A DNA stretch of 64,000 nucleotides from contig CADCDO010000024.1 in NCBI GenBank assembly GCA_902800345.1, positions 31,551-95,550 of the forward strand. The letters are read 5' to 3'. The notes under the pieces were generated by a model. That model was not told where the DNA came from and searched no databases. It saw nothing but the letters and a program-made list of their open reading frames with translations. The stretch comes from Fibrobacter succinogenes. Lineage in GTDB: Bacteria; Fibrobacterota; Fibrobacteria; Fibrobacterales; Fibrobacteraceae. The translations under genes and the position numbers were made by a program. Positions 1-9,697 of this stretch are shown one piece after another; position 1 is the stretch's first letter, and each line of letters starts with the position of its first letter.

Positions 1-504
1 GGAGAAATTTTGCAGCTTTTGTGCGGCCTTGAGTCCGATGCCGTGCTGGATTAGCCGCGCCATGTTCGGGATACCGGTCATGGTGTCCGTCTGGCTTGCG
101 TAATGCACCGTGCTCATCAGGCGTGTCCTGCCCAAGATGATGAAAAGATCGTCGCAAATGAGCTTGGCGGCTTGAATTTCGGAACTGATGAATTTGTGGT
201 TTTTCTTGGCGCGGACTTCGATGGTAGCGATGCCGTTTTCACCGGTCCGGTAAGTCTGCAGAAGCGGGGCGTATTCGAAACCGTTCGGGTCTTCGTAAAC
301 TATTCTTTCGTCGTTGAGACCTTGTTTGGCGATAATGGAAGACGGTGCGATTAGTTTGGCTTTTATGTAGCCGATATTGAGAATATTACAAATTGGAGGT
401 ATCGCGGAACTGATTCTCTTCATCATTCCGGATATATCGGGAATATTGTCTAAAATAGCATCCCGGAATGCTTTATATTCGCTGCTGAAAAGAATGTACT
501 CCAT
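1..504 (-). CDS. N-terminal part of a probable GGDEF-type protein (runs off the window)
   Basis: The frame starts at an ATG at 504 and stays open to base 1, giving at least 168 residues of a gene that continues outside the window. I recognise no domain in the first ~135 residues. Residues 140-147 read DTMTGIPN, which resembles the D-x-LTGLPN opening of GGDEF (diguanylate cyclase) domains; the GGDEF signature itself would lie past the edge. There is no signal peptide or membrane segment in the visible part, so a cytosolic cyclic di-GMP enzyme or sensor is the best guess. Another GGDEF-like regulatory protein without activity is equally possible. Confidence 0.6.
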   Translation of the reverse strand, partial: MEYILFSSEYKAFRDAILDNIPDISGMMKRISSAIPPICNILNIGYIKAKLIAPSSIIAKQGLNDERIVYEDPNGFEYAPLLQTYRTGENGIATIEVRAKKNHKFISSEIQAAKLICDDLFIILGRTRLMSTVHYASQTDTMTGIPNMARLIQHGIGLKAAQKLQNFS

Positions 505-662
505 TCATGCCTCACGTTCGTAAACACAAGAAACACCAAATTTTTTTTTAAATGTAAATAAAAATTTTAGAAGTAGGTGAAAAAAAATTAGATGTACATT
601 TTTCTTATTATTTTAGAACAGAGTAAGTGAGCGATTTCACAAAAGGGCCGCTTTTGCTTTAC

Positions 663-1910
663 CTAGTGTATGGGTGGAAAAAATATGTAGGCGATGACGA
701 TGGCGGCGATGACACCGACCGCATCCGCAATGAGGGCGCAGGTGACGGCGTGTCGTGTCTTTTTGACGCCAACGGAACCGAAATAGACGGCGATGATATA
801 GAACGTTGTGTCGGCGGCTCCCTGGAACATGCAACTGAGGCGACCGGCAAAGCTGTCCGGGCCCAAGTTCTTCATGGCGTCGATCATCATGCCGCGGGCA
901 CCGCTGCCGCTGAGGGGTTTCATGAGGGCGGTGGGGAGTGCGGGGACGACGTCGTTTCCGATTCCGATGAGACCGAGCAGAGCCGAAATGCCGTTCATGA
1001 CGAGATCCATCGCGCCGCTCGCGCGGAACACTGCGACGCCCACGAGAATCGCGACGAGGTTCGGGATGATCATCACGGCGGTGTTGAATCCTTCCTTGGC
1101 GCCTTCGACGAACGCTTCGTAGGCTTGAACCTTGCGGTAGCAGGCGAGGGCGAGGAATGCGACAATGATGCCGAACAGTACGATGCCGCTCACGAAGAGG
1201 CTTGTGGTGCCGATGGCCTCTGCGGTGAGGTGGCTAAAATAGAACATCAGGGCGATGACGCAGGCGCTGATGCCGCCGAGCCAGGCGACCGTTACGGGAT
1301 CCTTGAGCTTGATTTTCTGGAAAAAGCTGAGGGCGAAGATACCCGCGATGGTGCTGAAAAATGTGGATAAGAGAAGAGGAAGGAATACGTCGCTCGGGTT
1401 TGCGGCGCCGAGCTGTGCGCGGTAAGTCATTATGCTAACAGGAATTAGCGTAAGTCCGCTTGCATTGAGGACGAGGAACATGATTTGCGAATCGCTCGCG
1501 ACGGTTTTGTCTTCGTTCGGGTTGAGTTCCTGCAGCTGCTTCATCGCCTGGAGGCCCATCGGGGTAGCCGCGTTGTCGAGGCCGAGCATGTTCGCGCTGA
1601 TGTTCATGAGCATGGTGCCCACGACGGGGTGGCCTTTCGGAATTTCTGGGAAGAGTCTCGAAAAGAGCGGTTGGACGATTCTTGCCAGAATTTGGACTGC
1701 TCCTGCCTTTTCGCCGATTTTCAGGATGCCGAGCCAGAGACTAAGAATGCCCGTGAGGCCGAGCGCGATTTCGAATGCCGTCTTGGACATGTCGAATGCT
1801 CCGAGGATTGCTTTGTTGAAAATGCCGGTATCGCCGAATGCGAGCCACTGGACGATGCACGCGATAAAAGCACCAAAGAAAAATACGAGCCAGATAACGT
1901 TTAAGACCAT
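663..1910 (-). CDS. SpmA-SpmB fusion-like membrane protein (nucleoside recognition/gate domains)
   Basis: A 415-residue polytopic membrane protein. The first ~200 residues match SpmA (for example the GTMLMNISANMLGLDNAATP stretch) and the last ~180 match SpmB (PTALMKPLSGSGARGMM, then FQGAADTTFYIIAVYFGSVG), so both Bacillus spore-maturation proteins are fused in one chain. Single-chain versions are common in Gram-negative bacteria that do not sporulate. The gate domain belongs to the nucleoside-transporter-like fold, but the substrate is unknown. The gene stands alone: its upstream side (1911-2139) is full of dispersed repeats. Family assignment is firm, function is not. Confidence 0.85.
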   Translation of the reverse strand: MVLNVIWLVFFFGAFIACIVQWLAFGDTGIFNKAILGAFDMSKTAFEIALGLTGILSLWLGILKIGEKAGAVQILARIVQPLFSRLFPEIPKGHPVVGTMLMNISANMLGLDNAATPMGLQAMKQLQELNPNEDKTVASDSQIMFLVLNASGLTLIPVSIMTYRAQLGAANPSDVFLPLLLSTFFSTIAGIFALSFFQKIKLKDPVTVAWLGGISACVIALMFYFSHLTAEAIGTTSLFVSGIVLFGIIVAFLALACYRKVQAYEAFVEGAKEGFNTAVMIIPNLVAILVGVAVFRASGAMDLVMNGISALLGLIGIGNDVVPALPTALMKPLSGSGARGMMIDAMKNLGPDSFAGRLSCMFQGAADTTFYIIAVYFGSVGVKKTRHAVTCALIADAVGVIAAIVIAYIFFPPIH

Positions 1911-1934
1911 GGTGTAAATGTAAGAAAAATAGTT

Positions 1935-2112
1935 GGTAGAGCTTAGTTGGTAGAGCTTAGGGACGTCATCCTGAACGTAGTGAAGGTATGGGGGATGGGC
2001 ACGGTCGCCTACGGCTCCCTGTGGGGAATGAGGTTATTGTAATTAGAACATCTTGGAGCTTAGCGACTTCACAGGAGCTTTAGCTCCATGCCCATAGCCC
2101 AAGCGAAGCGAG
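1935..2112. repeat. Cluster of dispersed repeat pieces
   Basis: The gap between two minus-strand genes is made of short texts that recur elsewhere in the window: a doubled TTGGTAGAGCTTAG (compare 43660 and 44765), GTCATCCTGAACGTAGTGAAG (the CGTCATTCTGAG family) and AGCTCCATGCCCATAGCCC (compare 24750 and 25300). No coding frame or promoter is evident. It is a typical intergenic landing site for these elements. Confidence 0.7.
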
Positions 2113-2139
2113 TTGAGAGGGCAACGCCCGACCTCATAC

Positions 2140-2796
2140 CTACATATTCACTGCCGCAATTTCCGTGCCGTCTTCCTGCGTGTGGATGCTGAACTTGGCG
2201 TGTGCGGGTTCGTTTGCTGTGGCAGGGGTGCTTTCGTAGAATCCAAATGTCGGTGGGTTGCCGCCTTTCGGCAGACTCGTGGAACCGGGATTTACGAGGA
2301 GTACGTCGCGGAAGTTTTTTTCGAGTTTCCAGATGTGCGTGTGGCCGTAAAGATAAACGTCAATTGCTGGCTTCGCCGGCTTGGGTTCGCTCTGGCCGGA
2401 ACCGTGCTTGGTTGTTGCAAATCCGGTAGATTCGATACTTTCCAGTGCATTGCGAGGAAAACATTCCGGCGTAAAAATGTGGCCATGGCTCAGGAACAAG
2501 TGGAAACCGCAATCTTCGATAACTTTGTATTCGTTTTCGATGGGCATATCGAGCATCATTAAGTCGACATCGGCATCGCAGTTTCCGCGGACGGCGACAA
2601 TTCGGTCTTTGTACGGGGCGAGCGCTTCGACAACACCCATCGGGCCATGCCCTGCCGGGAGTGGATTTCTCGGACCGTGATAAAGCGTATCGCCGAGCAA
2701 GAAAATTTTGTCGCAGTTGAACTTTTCGAAAAACGAAAGCGCCTGCCTAGCCGCAATGGCCGAACCATGAATATCAGAAAGAATTAAAGCACGCAT
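2140..2796 (-). CDS. YfcE-family metallophosphoesterase
   Basis: A 218-residue calcineurin-type phosphoesterase. The metal-binding motifs appear in order: SDIHG near the N-terminus, GDTLYHGPRNP, RGNCD, SHGH and YGHTHIW, followed by NPGSTSLP, the usual end of the YfcE/MJ0936 group. Family members hydrolyse phosphodiester substrates in the cytosol using two divalent metals; the physiological substrate is unknown. Length is slightly above the usual ~180 because of a Pro/Lys-rich insert around residues 130-145 (SGQSEPKPAKPA). It is monocistronic, with the dispersed repeats at 2800-3028 upstream. Confidence 0.9.
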   Translation of the reverse strand: MRALILSDIHGSAIAARQALSFFEKFNCDKIFLLGDTLYHGPRNPLPAGHGPMGVVEALAPYKDRIVAVRGNCDADVDLMMLDMPIENEYKVIEDCGFHLFLSHGHIFTPECFPRNALESIESTGFATTKHGSGQSEPKPAKPAIDVYLYGHTHIWKLEKNFRDVLLVNPGSTSLPKGGNPPTFGFYESTPATANEPAHAKFSIHTQEDGTEIAAVNM

Positions 2797-2831
2797 AGTT
2801 GTTGGTCAATAGTTGTTGGTCAATGGTTCTA

Positions 2832-3028
2832 TTAGACGAGAGATCGCTTCGCTGGTAGACGAAAGACGAGAGAGGCGAATGCAGCGAATACGCTTGCGTA
2901 TACATTGCTGAGCCGACCAGTCTTGGCTTGAAGAGCAAAGACGAGAGAGGAAAAGTCGCAGCTTCGCTGCCAAACTATAATCTTTCGTCTCTCGTCTGTA
3001 GCCGCGTAGCGGCGTTCTTTCGTCTTAC
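2832..3028. repeat. Direct and inverted copies of the AGACGAAAG repeat (R2)
   Basis: The 228-base gap holds one forward copy of the R2 element at about 2832-2875 (TTAGACGAGAGATCGC, then GTAGACGAAAGACGAGAG) and a reverse-oriented copy at about 2982-3028. The latter has a GCCGC-TAC-GCGGC hairpin core. The reverse copy overlaps the stop codon of the next minus-strand gene: its TAAGACG edge supplies the TAA. The same element occurs in frame inside cobA-hemD and cbiX-sirC. No gene is visible here. Confidence 0.75.
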
Positions 3029-6000
3029 CTCACCGTAATCATCGGGCTGGTTTCGCTTAAGAGGTAGTTCCATTCTTCGCGAATCTTTTCGTATTCGGTC
3101 GGGTCGGCGTAAAGTGCGAACGTGGTCCACTTGATGCCGCTGGAGGTCTTGGATTTCGGTTGCTTTTCGAAGCTCACGTAATCTGGGGCGTGGTTGAGCG
3201 GCTTTGCTTCGGTAAGCGTTGCCGAGTGACCGTTTGCCGTCTTGATGTTCAGCTTGAAGCTGAACTGCGTCTCGTGCGGCATGCGGATGGGATGGTGGCG
3301 CTTCGCAACTTTCGGGAGCTTGAAGAGGCTCCTTTCCCAAACGTTCGGGAAACGTCCCTTGAGTTCGGAACCGCCCTGCCCGAAGTAGCCCTTCGAGGCG
3401 TACGTGTTCACGATGATGAGCGGCTTGTTGAACTGGTCGAGGTTCTCGATGCGGATGTTGCCGATGCTCACGTCAGGCACGCCAGAAGCGAGGAACTGTT
3501 CCAGGAGCTTTTCCTGTTCCTTGACTTCGCGGCCAAAGAACTTGTTGCGGATGGCGCTTGCAAACTTGCCCTGGAGCTGCACGGAGTCGCGGAATTCGCA
3601 TTTGCCGTTTTCGCCGATGAACAAGTCGTGCTGGATGGCGATTTGATGTTCCTGGTTGTCTTCGAGAATCGGGGTCGTTACGACGTGGCTTTGGTCTCCG
3701 TCAATGACGAGCGCGACCTTGCCTTCCATGTCGAGCGGTACGGGGCGGTCGTTGCCTGTCTTGTCGGTGGCATCGACCCAGCGTTCGCTAATCTTCCCTT
3801 GCTTCGGGATGTAGAGGATCATGTGGTTGAACTGCTGGATGGTCGGCAAGTGCGAGAAGCCCTCTTCGGTGAGATGTATTGCCGTGAGGTAGCTTTTCAC
3901 GCCGATGGCTTCGAGCATGTCCTTAAGCAAAAGCGCCATGTCCTTGCAGTCGCCGCGGTGTTCCTTGAGGGTGACTTCTGCGGTCTGCGGAATCAGGCTG
4001 TGGCCTCCGAATCGCACGTCGCGGTAACGGATGTCGTGACGGACAAAGTTGACAATCGCCTTGACGGCTTCGTCGCCAATCTTGTTGCCGCGCACTTCGA
4101 ACGCCTGTTCGCGAACTTTGACGGCCTTTTTGAATTGGTGGCTGATGAGGTTTTGGTAGTCGTCGCCCACATCGCGCCATTCCTGCTTGCCCGTGAGCAT
4201 AAGGCCTGCACCGAAGTCGCGGTACACCGGCATGTAGAGTTCCTTGCGGACGATGACCGGGTTTTCAATCTTCCATTCGATGCCGCCTTTGATGGTCTTT
4301 TTCTCGAGCGGGCCGTATTCTTCGGTGACAAAGCGTGTCGTGTCGGCGTAAATGCGGAATACGGATTCTCCGACGGGCACTTCGCGGCTGCTTTCGTAAT
4401 TCGTATAGGGAATCATGCCTTTGTTTTCGATGTTCGTGCGGCTGAACTGCATGTAGATAAAGTCACCCGGAGCAATTTCAGAGAGCGGGAAGTGAGCCGT
4501 CTGACTTTCGTTTCCGCCGCCGATTTCAGTAGCGTATGTAATATAGGCTCCGTTGAGCGAGGCCTTTTGCTTGAGTTTCCAGTTGCTGTCATAGACTTCG
4601 AGGGCGTTCAGATAAATGCGGTCAAAGCCTGGCAAAAAGTCGAAAGTGAATTCTCGGTAGATGGCGGCTCCGCGCTGGTCCAAAACTTCGAGGAGCATTT
4701 CTTCGCTGCGCACCCAGTTGGCGCCTTTCTCTGCCTTGAGCGCTTCCTTCTGGTAGTGAATGACGGCCGGGAAGTCGCCTTCGGTGGCTGCTTTCTTTGC
4801 TTGTGGGCGGAGAAGCGATTTCAGGTCGGCGGTGCGTTCTTCGACAGGGGTGATCGGCTTCTGGAGTGTGCGGTTGTCTGCCTTGCCGAGGTATGCCTTT
4901 GTTGCGGAGAGGAAACTCTTGGCGTCTTCGTTGTCCGGCTTGAGGGCGAGTGCCTTGGTGAGCGCCTTTTCGGCATCGCGATAATTGCGGCTGTAGAAGA
5001 GAATCTTGCCGTGCATCGTCCAAATCTTGTAGTCGTTCTTTGCCTTGTCGAGCGTTTCTTCGCTGATGGCGCGGGCTTCTTCGTAACGGCCGAGGAACAT
5101 GAGGGCGTCCATGAGCGTTTCGCCGAGTTCCTTGCTCATGCCAAAGCGACCGCGGATGCCGTACAAGATATCGACAGCTTCGGCGTACTGGTCAAGACCC
5201 ATGTACGTCTTTGCAAGATAGACGCCAAGGCGGGAACTCGGTTGCGTGTCGAAAAGCCTCTGCACGACGATGAGAGACTGGTGGCGTTGGCCAAGCCCCC
5301 AGAGTGCATCGCTCAAGTTGATGACGTATTCCGGATTGTTGGGCGTATAGCGCAGTGCTGCTTCGGCACATTCGCGGGCGTGTCCATAGTCGAACAGCGC
5401 TTCGTACATTTCACCGAGAATCGAGAGCAACTTGCCGTTCTTGCGTACAAGGTCCATCTGGCTTGTAAAGTAGCTGATGCCTGGGCCGTAAAGTTCCTTC
5501 ATCTGATACACAAAACCGCAGTTAATCAAGTAGAGCGGTTCTTCCGGATCCATCTTGTTGGCGCGTTCGAAGTAACTGAGGGCGACAAACGGCTGGTCTT
5601 CGAGCAAGCGGAGAATGCCCACTTGGCTCATGACGGCTGCATTGAACTTGTTCTGTTTTTTGCGGGCTTCTTCGTCGGTTGCCTGTTTGGGCATGGCGCC
5701 GACTTTAAGGCCTTCGATGGCGTTCTTCATCACGGAGGCGTATTTCTTCTTGTTGATGCCTTGTGTCCAGGTGGCAATGAGGATGCCGCGTCCGTTGTCG
5801 TAGAAGAAACGTCCTGTATAATAGAAGTCAAATTTGTTGATGACATGCGTGAGTGTAAATTCCTGGACGTAACGGTCGCCGACTTTCACGCGCTGAACTT
5901 CCATGTTCGGTTCGTTGAGCGAAAGCCCGAGACGGCTGAGGAGTACCTTGAACATATCTTGTTGGCCGACTTCGTCGCTCGGAACGATTGCACCATAGAC

Positions 6001-6837
6001 GAACAGCGAAATGTCCTCTTTCGTGTTGGAAAGCACCAAGTCCGGGTCTTCGTTCTGGCGAGCGACTCCCGTCCAGTTGTGCCAAAGCGTATCGCTCGTG
6101 CTCCAGGAATAGCCGAGGTCTGCACTCTTGTGCTGCGTGACGCGTTCGGCGGAAAGTTCCGAGACTTCTTCCTTCACGACATCCTTGAGTTTGAAAGACG
6201 CAAAGAAATCCTTCCATTCCTGCTTGAGGGCGCCTGCGGGGAGCTGTGTGTCCGTAGCGGCGAGCGTGAGCGTAAAGATTCGGTTTCCGGCGCCGGTGAC
6301 AAAACCGACAGCCTCGTAAGGCGTGTCGTAGCGCTTGCCTGCAATATCGAAGAATGCGCCCGTCGTGCCGAACGCTTCTTCGGGGTACGTCTCGGAGAGT
6401 GTCGCCTTCTTGCCGCTCGATTCGAACGACTGCATTTCTATTTGGGCGCGATCCATAAGGCGTTGTGGTTCGCCTTCGGGGAGCGTTACCTCGACGAGAA
6501 CGGCGCGGCGTCCGGTTTGCGGATTGTAGAATTCGTATGGGGCGTTGTCTTCGCCGCCGATAATTGTCCAACCGTTGTCTGGAGCGGTAAACGTGTATCC
6601 ACTCGTTTCGATTGTGCCGCCGGTCGCTTTGGGTGCTGGCGTTTCTTCGGACGTGTAATCTATATCGGAGGATTCGTCTTCGTAATAAGAAGGAGTCTCG
6701 GTCGATTCAGAAACGTTCTGCGAGGGGTTGGTGTTCACCTCGGGGGTGTTGCTGGCGCAAGAAATGAGGAAAAAGAGCCCGAACGCAACTGTCAGGCGGG
6801 CTAGCAAATTCTCTTTTTTTACGAACGAATAACGCAT
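3025..6837 (-). CDS. Large TPR / DUF3857 / transglutaminase-like lipoprotein
   Basis: A 1270-residue exported protein. The N-terminus is a lipoprotein signal with lipobox LISC (Cys27) and an acidic, Thr/Ser-rich linker. Residues ~395-650 contain TPR-like helical repeats, followed by a DUF3857-like beta domain (~690-900). A transglutaminase-like core follows, with the catalytic Cys in HRGDCKDMALLLKDM and the His in IQQFNHMILYIP. DUF3857-transglutaminase proteins are common cell-envelope proteins in Bacteroidetes and Fibrobacteres; their substrates are unknown. The stop codon lies inside a dispersed repeat. The complementary strand has a very long open frame (3160-6804) that is only a codon-usage shadow. 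Confidence 0.8.
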   Translation of the reverse strand: MRYSFVKKENLLARLTVAFGLFFLISCASNTPEVNTNPSQNVSESTETPSYYEDESSDIDYTSEETPAPKATGGTIETSGYTFTAPDNGWTIIGGEDNAPYEFYNPQTGRRAVLVEVTLPEGEPQRLMDRAQIEMQSFESSGKKATLSETYPEEAFGTTGAFFDIAGKRYDTPYEAVGFVTGAGNRIFTLTLAATDTQLPAGALKQEWKDFFASFKLKDVVKEEVSELSAERVTQHKSADLGYSWSTSDTLWHNWTGVARQNEDPDLVLSNTKEDISLFVYGAIVPSDEVGQQDMFKVLLSRLGLSLNEPNMEVQRVKVGDRYVQEFTLTHVINKFDFYYTGRFFYDNGRGILIATWTQGINKKKYASVMKNAIEGLKVGAMPKQATDEEARKKQNKFNAAVMSQVGILRLLEDQPFVALSYFERANKMDPEEPLYLINCGFVYQMKELYGPGISYFTSQMDLVRKNGKLLSILGEMYEALFDYGHARECAEAALRYTPNNPEYVINLSDALWGLGQRHQSLIVVQRLFDTQPSSRLGVYLAKTYMGLDQYAEAVDILYGIRGRFGMSKELGETLMDALMFLGRYEEARAISEETLDKAKNDYKIWTMHGKILFYSRNYRDAEKALTKALALKPDNEDAKSFLSATKAYLGKADNRTLQKPITPVEERTADLKSLLRPQAKKAATEGDFPAVIHYQKEALKAEKGANWVRSEEMLLEVLDQRGAAIYREFTFDFLPGFDRIYLNALEVYDSNWKLKQKASLNGAYITYATEIGGGNESQTAHFPLSEIAPGDFIYMQFSRTNIENKGMIPYTNYESSREVPVGESVFRIYADTTRFVTEEYGPLEKKTIKGGIEWKIENPVIVRKELYMPVYRDFGAGLMLTGKQEWRDVGDDYQNLISHQFKKAVKVREQAFEVRGNKIGDEAVKAIVNFVRHDIRYRDVRFGGHSLIPQTAEVTLKEHRGDCKDMALLLKDMLEAIGVKSYLTAIHLTEEGFSHLPTIQQFNHMILYIPKQGKISERWVDATDKTGNDRPVPLDMEGKVALVIDGDQSHVVTTPILEDNQEHQIAIQHDLFIGENGKCEFRDSVQLQGKFASAIRNKFFGREVKEQEKLLEQFLASGVPDVSIGNIRIENLDQFNKPLIIVNTYASKGYFGQGGSELKGRFPNVWERSLFKLPKVAKRHHPIRMPHETQFSFKLNIKTANGHSATLTEAKPLNHAPDYVSFEKQPKSKTSSGIKWTTFALYADPTEYEKIREEWNYLLSETSPMITVR

Positions 6838-6966
6838 AATAATCTCGGGATAAATTGTTTAACACCCTAATTTTAGAAAATTAGGATGCAGCTAAAGTAG
6901 CGCTTTGCGATACAAATAAGAATAATCTGGTTATCCTTTCTTTATGTTTACAAAAGAGATGCGCTG

Positions 6967-7515
6967 ATGAAAAAAAATATTTTCAAAGTTTTTTTAATTG
7001 GGTCCTTTGTCCGCAAAGACGACTTTGGCGATGATGCGGTAAAGTGAGTTCTGAAAATATGTTCCAATGGAAAATGGGACTATGCGGATTATCGTATTAA
7101 TTTACCAAAAGAAACTTATATGAACCCTGATATAGACTACGGCACCCTTACGGACGAGCGCGACGGCAAGACCTACAAGACGGTGACCATCGGGAAGCAG
7201 ACCTGGATGGCCGAAAACCTCAATTACAAGACGAGATACAGTTTCTGCTACAATAACAAGGCAGAAAATTGCGACAAATACGGCCGCCTCTACATATGGG
7301 ATTTTGCAATGGAAGCGTGCCCTGAGGGCTGGGGACTCCCTTCGCTGGAGGAATTCCAGGTGCTGGTCGCGACGATAGGTGGGCTCTCGACTGCAGGGAA
7401 GGTCCTCAAGTCCACCGAAGGCTGGAAAGATGGCGGAAACGGCACGGACGATTACGGTTTCTCTGCGCTCCCTGCAAGACGGACAGCGCGGATGCCTGCG
7501 AATACGGCTCGGTAA
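6967..7515 (+). pseudogene. Broken FISUMP gene, first part
   Basis: An ATG at 6967 begins a typical signal peptide (MKKNIFKVFLIGSF), but the frame is cut by a TGA at 7045-7047. The same frame then stays open and runs into a FISUMP domain (TDERDGKTYKTVTIGKQTWM at about 7150-7208, then CPEGWGLPS). At about 7473 the text changes to the start of another FISUMP copy in a different frame, and translation of the first frame ends shortly after at 7513-7515. FISUMP domains are abundant secreted modules of Fibrobacter with unknown function. An in-frame nonsense codon plus a frame change argue for decay; a sequencing error could explain one of them but hardly both. Confidence 0.65.
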
Positions 7516-8147
7516 CGGATGATCGTGACGGGCAGACGTACAAGACGGTGAAAATCGGGAATCAGTGGTGGATGGCCCAGAACCTCAACTACGAGACGGA
7601 AAACAGTTTTTGCGCTGACGATTCTGTGTGCGCCAAGTCTGGTCGGTTCTACACCTGGTCGGCCGCCATGGACAGCGCCGCCAAGTGGTCCGAAAGCGGC
7701 AAGGGGTGCGGCTTAGGCTCAAGTTGCACGCCGAGTTACCCGGTGCGCGGCGTCTGCCCCTCCGGTTGGCACTTGCCTAGTCGGGATGAGTGGACATACT
7801 TGCGCGTGGCCGTCCAAGACGCTGGCCCCATCGCGAGAATGCTCAAGTCCACTGAAGGCTGGATTGGCGGTTACGTCAATATGGGGGGAGGCCAGGCAGT
7901 TTACGATAGCCTGGCTGATAACGGCAAGGGTACCGACGCTTTCGGATTTTCGGGTTTGCCTGCCGGCTACTGGGACGTCAGGGGTTTGCGGGATGACGGC
8001 CTTATGACGTATTTCTGGAGCTCTTCTGAATACGCATACAACAGCAGTGTGCATAGCTTCCTTTTGCATATTTGCATGGAAAACGCGATGATAACCAGCC
8101 GATCCAAGACATACGGCCAATCGGTCCGCTGCGTGAAGGATCACTAG
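7473..8147 (+). pseudogene. Second FISUMP domain, joined out of frame
   Basis: From 7473 a new frame reads CKTDSADACEYGSVTDDRDG, nearly identical to the linker-domain boundary of the intact paralogue at 8598-8655. It continues through a full FISUMP domain (KIGNQWWMAQNLNY, VRGVCPSGWHLPSRDEW, GFSGLPAGYWD, SVRCVKDH) to a stop at 8145-8147. The first ATG in frame is at 7548 inside the domain, and there is no signal peptide of its own. It is therefore a domain without export or start signals, fused by deletion or recombination to the copy before it. If the upstream frame were restored it would form a two-domain FISUMP protein. Confidence 0.65.
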
Positions 8148-8243
8148 GTTATACAAACCCGATTAGGGCACCAAAACGAGCTTGACAAATTTATTTGTAC
8201 AATTTTTTCTTATATTATGACTATAAACGTATAAGGAGGGATT

Positions 8244-9284
8244 ATGAAGCTTTTAAGGCTTTGGGTGCTTGTTTTTTCCGCTTTTATTGTTTTCGCATGT
8301 TGCGACGACGATTGTTCCTGTACGTCTTCGCAGCCGGTAGGGGACGTCTCTTCGTCTATAGAGACGTCATCTTCTTACAGTTCTGCAGATGAAAAATCGT
8401 CTTCTTCGGTCAATTCTAGCAGCGTGAAGGAGAAATCTTCGAGTTCCCGTAAGGATGGTTCTTCGAGCTCGCTTGAAGAAAAATCTTCGAGTTCGAAGGA
8501 CGTCTCTTCGTCAGGTACGGCGAAATCCTCGGAATCGTCCGGCAAAAGTTCTTCTTCTTCTGGGAAATCTTCAAGTTCTATAGTTTTGGCTACTCCGTGC
8601 AAGACGGACAGCACGGACACCTGCGAATACGGCTCGGTGAAAGACGAGCGCGACGGGCAGACGTACAAGACTGTAAAAATCGGTAGCCAGTGGTGGATGG
8701 CCGAGAACCTGAATTACGCCTACCTGCAGCCGACAGCGGAAGAGGATTCCAGTAGTTTCTGTTTCGATAACCTGCCGGAGAATTGCGAGAAATACGGCCG
8801 TCTGTATTTGTGGAGTGCGATGATGGATAGTGCGGGTGTTTTCCCAGAGAATACGAAGACAAAAGGCTGCGGTCGAGGTGTAGAGTGCGATGTATCGGAG
8901 ACTGTCCGTGGCGTGTGCCCTAAAGGTTGGCATGTGCCGGATGAGTCGGAATGGTGGACCCTGAGAGATGCTTTGGACGCATTCTCTATCGTGGAAAATG
9001 ATTCTGTGGACGAAATCCATTACTGGGGTGACAAACTGAAGACGACGAGTGGCTGGAGCGACAAAAATGGTACAGATGAATACGGTTTTTCGGCGTTACC
9101 TGGTGGTTTTGCATGGGTCATAGATCCGATTTCTTACCAATCATCCCTGGGTACGTACGGGAGATTTTGGAGTACTTATGAATTGGGCGACTGCTGCGGT
9201 GTTTTTCTAAATCTTTTCACTGGTGCTATGCTTGACTATCTTCCCAAGTCTTTCGCAAACTCCATTCGCTGCTTGAAAGACTAG
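8244..9284 (+). CDS. FISUMP-domain lipoprotein with Ser-rich linker
   Basis: A 346-residue intact member of the Fibrobacter succinogenes major paralogous family (TIGR02145-type). A lipoprotein signal ends at the FACC lipobox (Cys19 or Cys20). A linker of about 80 residues made largely of Ser with Lys/Glu (residues ~30-112) follows, and then the FISUMP domain from about residue 130. Conserved pieces are DERDGQTYKTVKIGSQWWMA, VRGVCPKGWHVP, GTDEYGFSALPGG and the terminal SIRCLKD. A strong ribosome site (AAGGAGG) lies 6 bases before the ATG. The protein is expected on the outer surface; its biochemical role is unknown. The decayed tandem paralogue lies just upstream. Confidence 0.92.
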   Translation: MKLLRLWVLVFSAFIVFACCDDDCSCTSSQPVGDVSSSIETSSSYSSADEKSSSSVNSSSVKEKSSSSRKDGSSSSLEEKSSSSKDVSSSGTAKSSESSGKSSSSSGKSSSSIVLATPCKTDSTDTCEYGSVKDERDGQTYKTVKIGSQWWMAENLNYAYLQPTAEEDSSSFCFDNLPENCEKYGRLYLWSAMMDSAGVFPENTKTKGCGRGVECDVSETVRGVCPKGWHVPDESEWWTLRDALDAFSIVENDSVDEIHYWGDKLKTTSGWSDKNGTDEYGFSALPGGFAWVIDPISYQSSLGTYGRFWSTYELGDCCGVFLNLFTGAMLDYLPKSFANSIRCLKD

Positions 9285-9697
9285 CTTGGCCCCAACCGCC
9301 GATGCCGGTTTGCCCATTTTTTGTATCTTTACGCCCGTCAACGCACCATCCTGCCCCCGAAAAGCGGGATGAGACGAGAAATTTTAGCAGTTTTCAAATT
9401 CATACGATTCATACTGTATAATAAAGCAAATTGGATTTAAAGAAGACCAACTCAACATCCGCAATTTAGATAAAATTATCTTTGCATATGGAGTACTCAT
9501 TTCGTTTTTGCGTTGTTATGCGTGCGGGATGATGGCTAAAGCAGCGCTCTTTGATGCGCCCATTTTTCCGTAAAAACTCAAAAAACTGATTAATCACTGA
9601 TTAATCGATTAATCACTTTTTCCCTATCATAAAAATTGCGTTTTTTTCGTTCGAAAAAGCCTTTTTTCGCTGGCATGAAAATTGCATAAAAAAAAGC
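9285..9697. other. Intergenic region with a triplicated ATTAATC motif
   Basis: No gene is visible in these 413 bases. Just after the FISUMP stop, AACCG-CCGATG-CCGGTT followed by a T-run (about 9298-9326) could end transcription. At 9589-9617 the motif GATTAATC appears three times in close succession. The region also holds a CATCCTGC/GCGGGATG stem at about 9347-9371. I cannot assign a function to these pieces. Confidence 0.4.

Noticed and set aside
3160..6804. A 1214-codon open frame on the plus strand opposite the large TPR/transglutaminase gene
   Set aside because: It is the exact antisense of a gene with clear lipobox, TPR and transglutaminase motifs. The translation has no domain, and a GC-biased third codon position removes stop codons from that antisense frame.
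7719..8156. 145-codon minus-strand frame opposite the FISUMP fragment
   Set aside because: Antisense of a clear FISUMP domain without any coding signals of its own.
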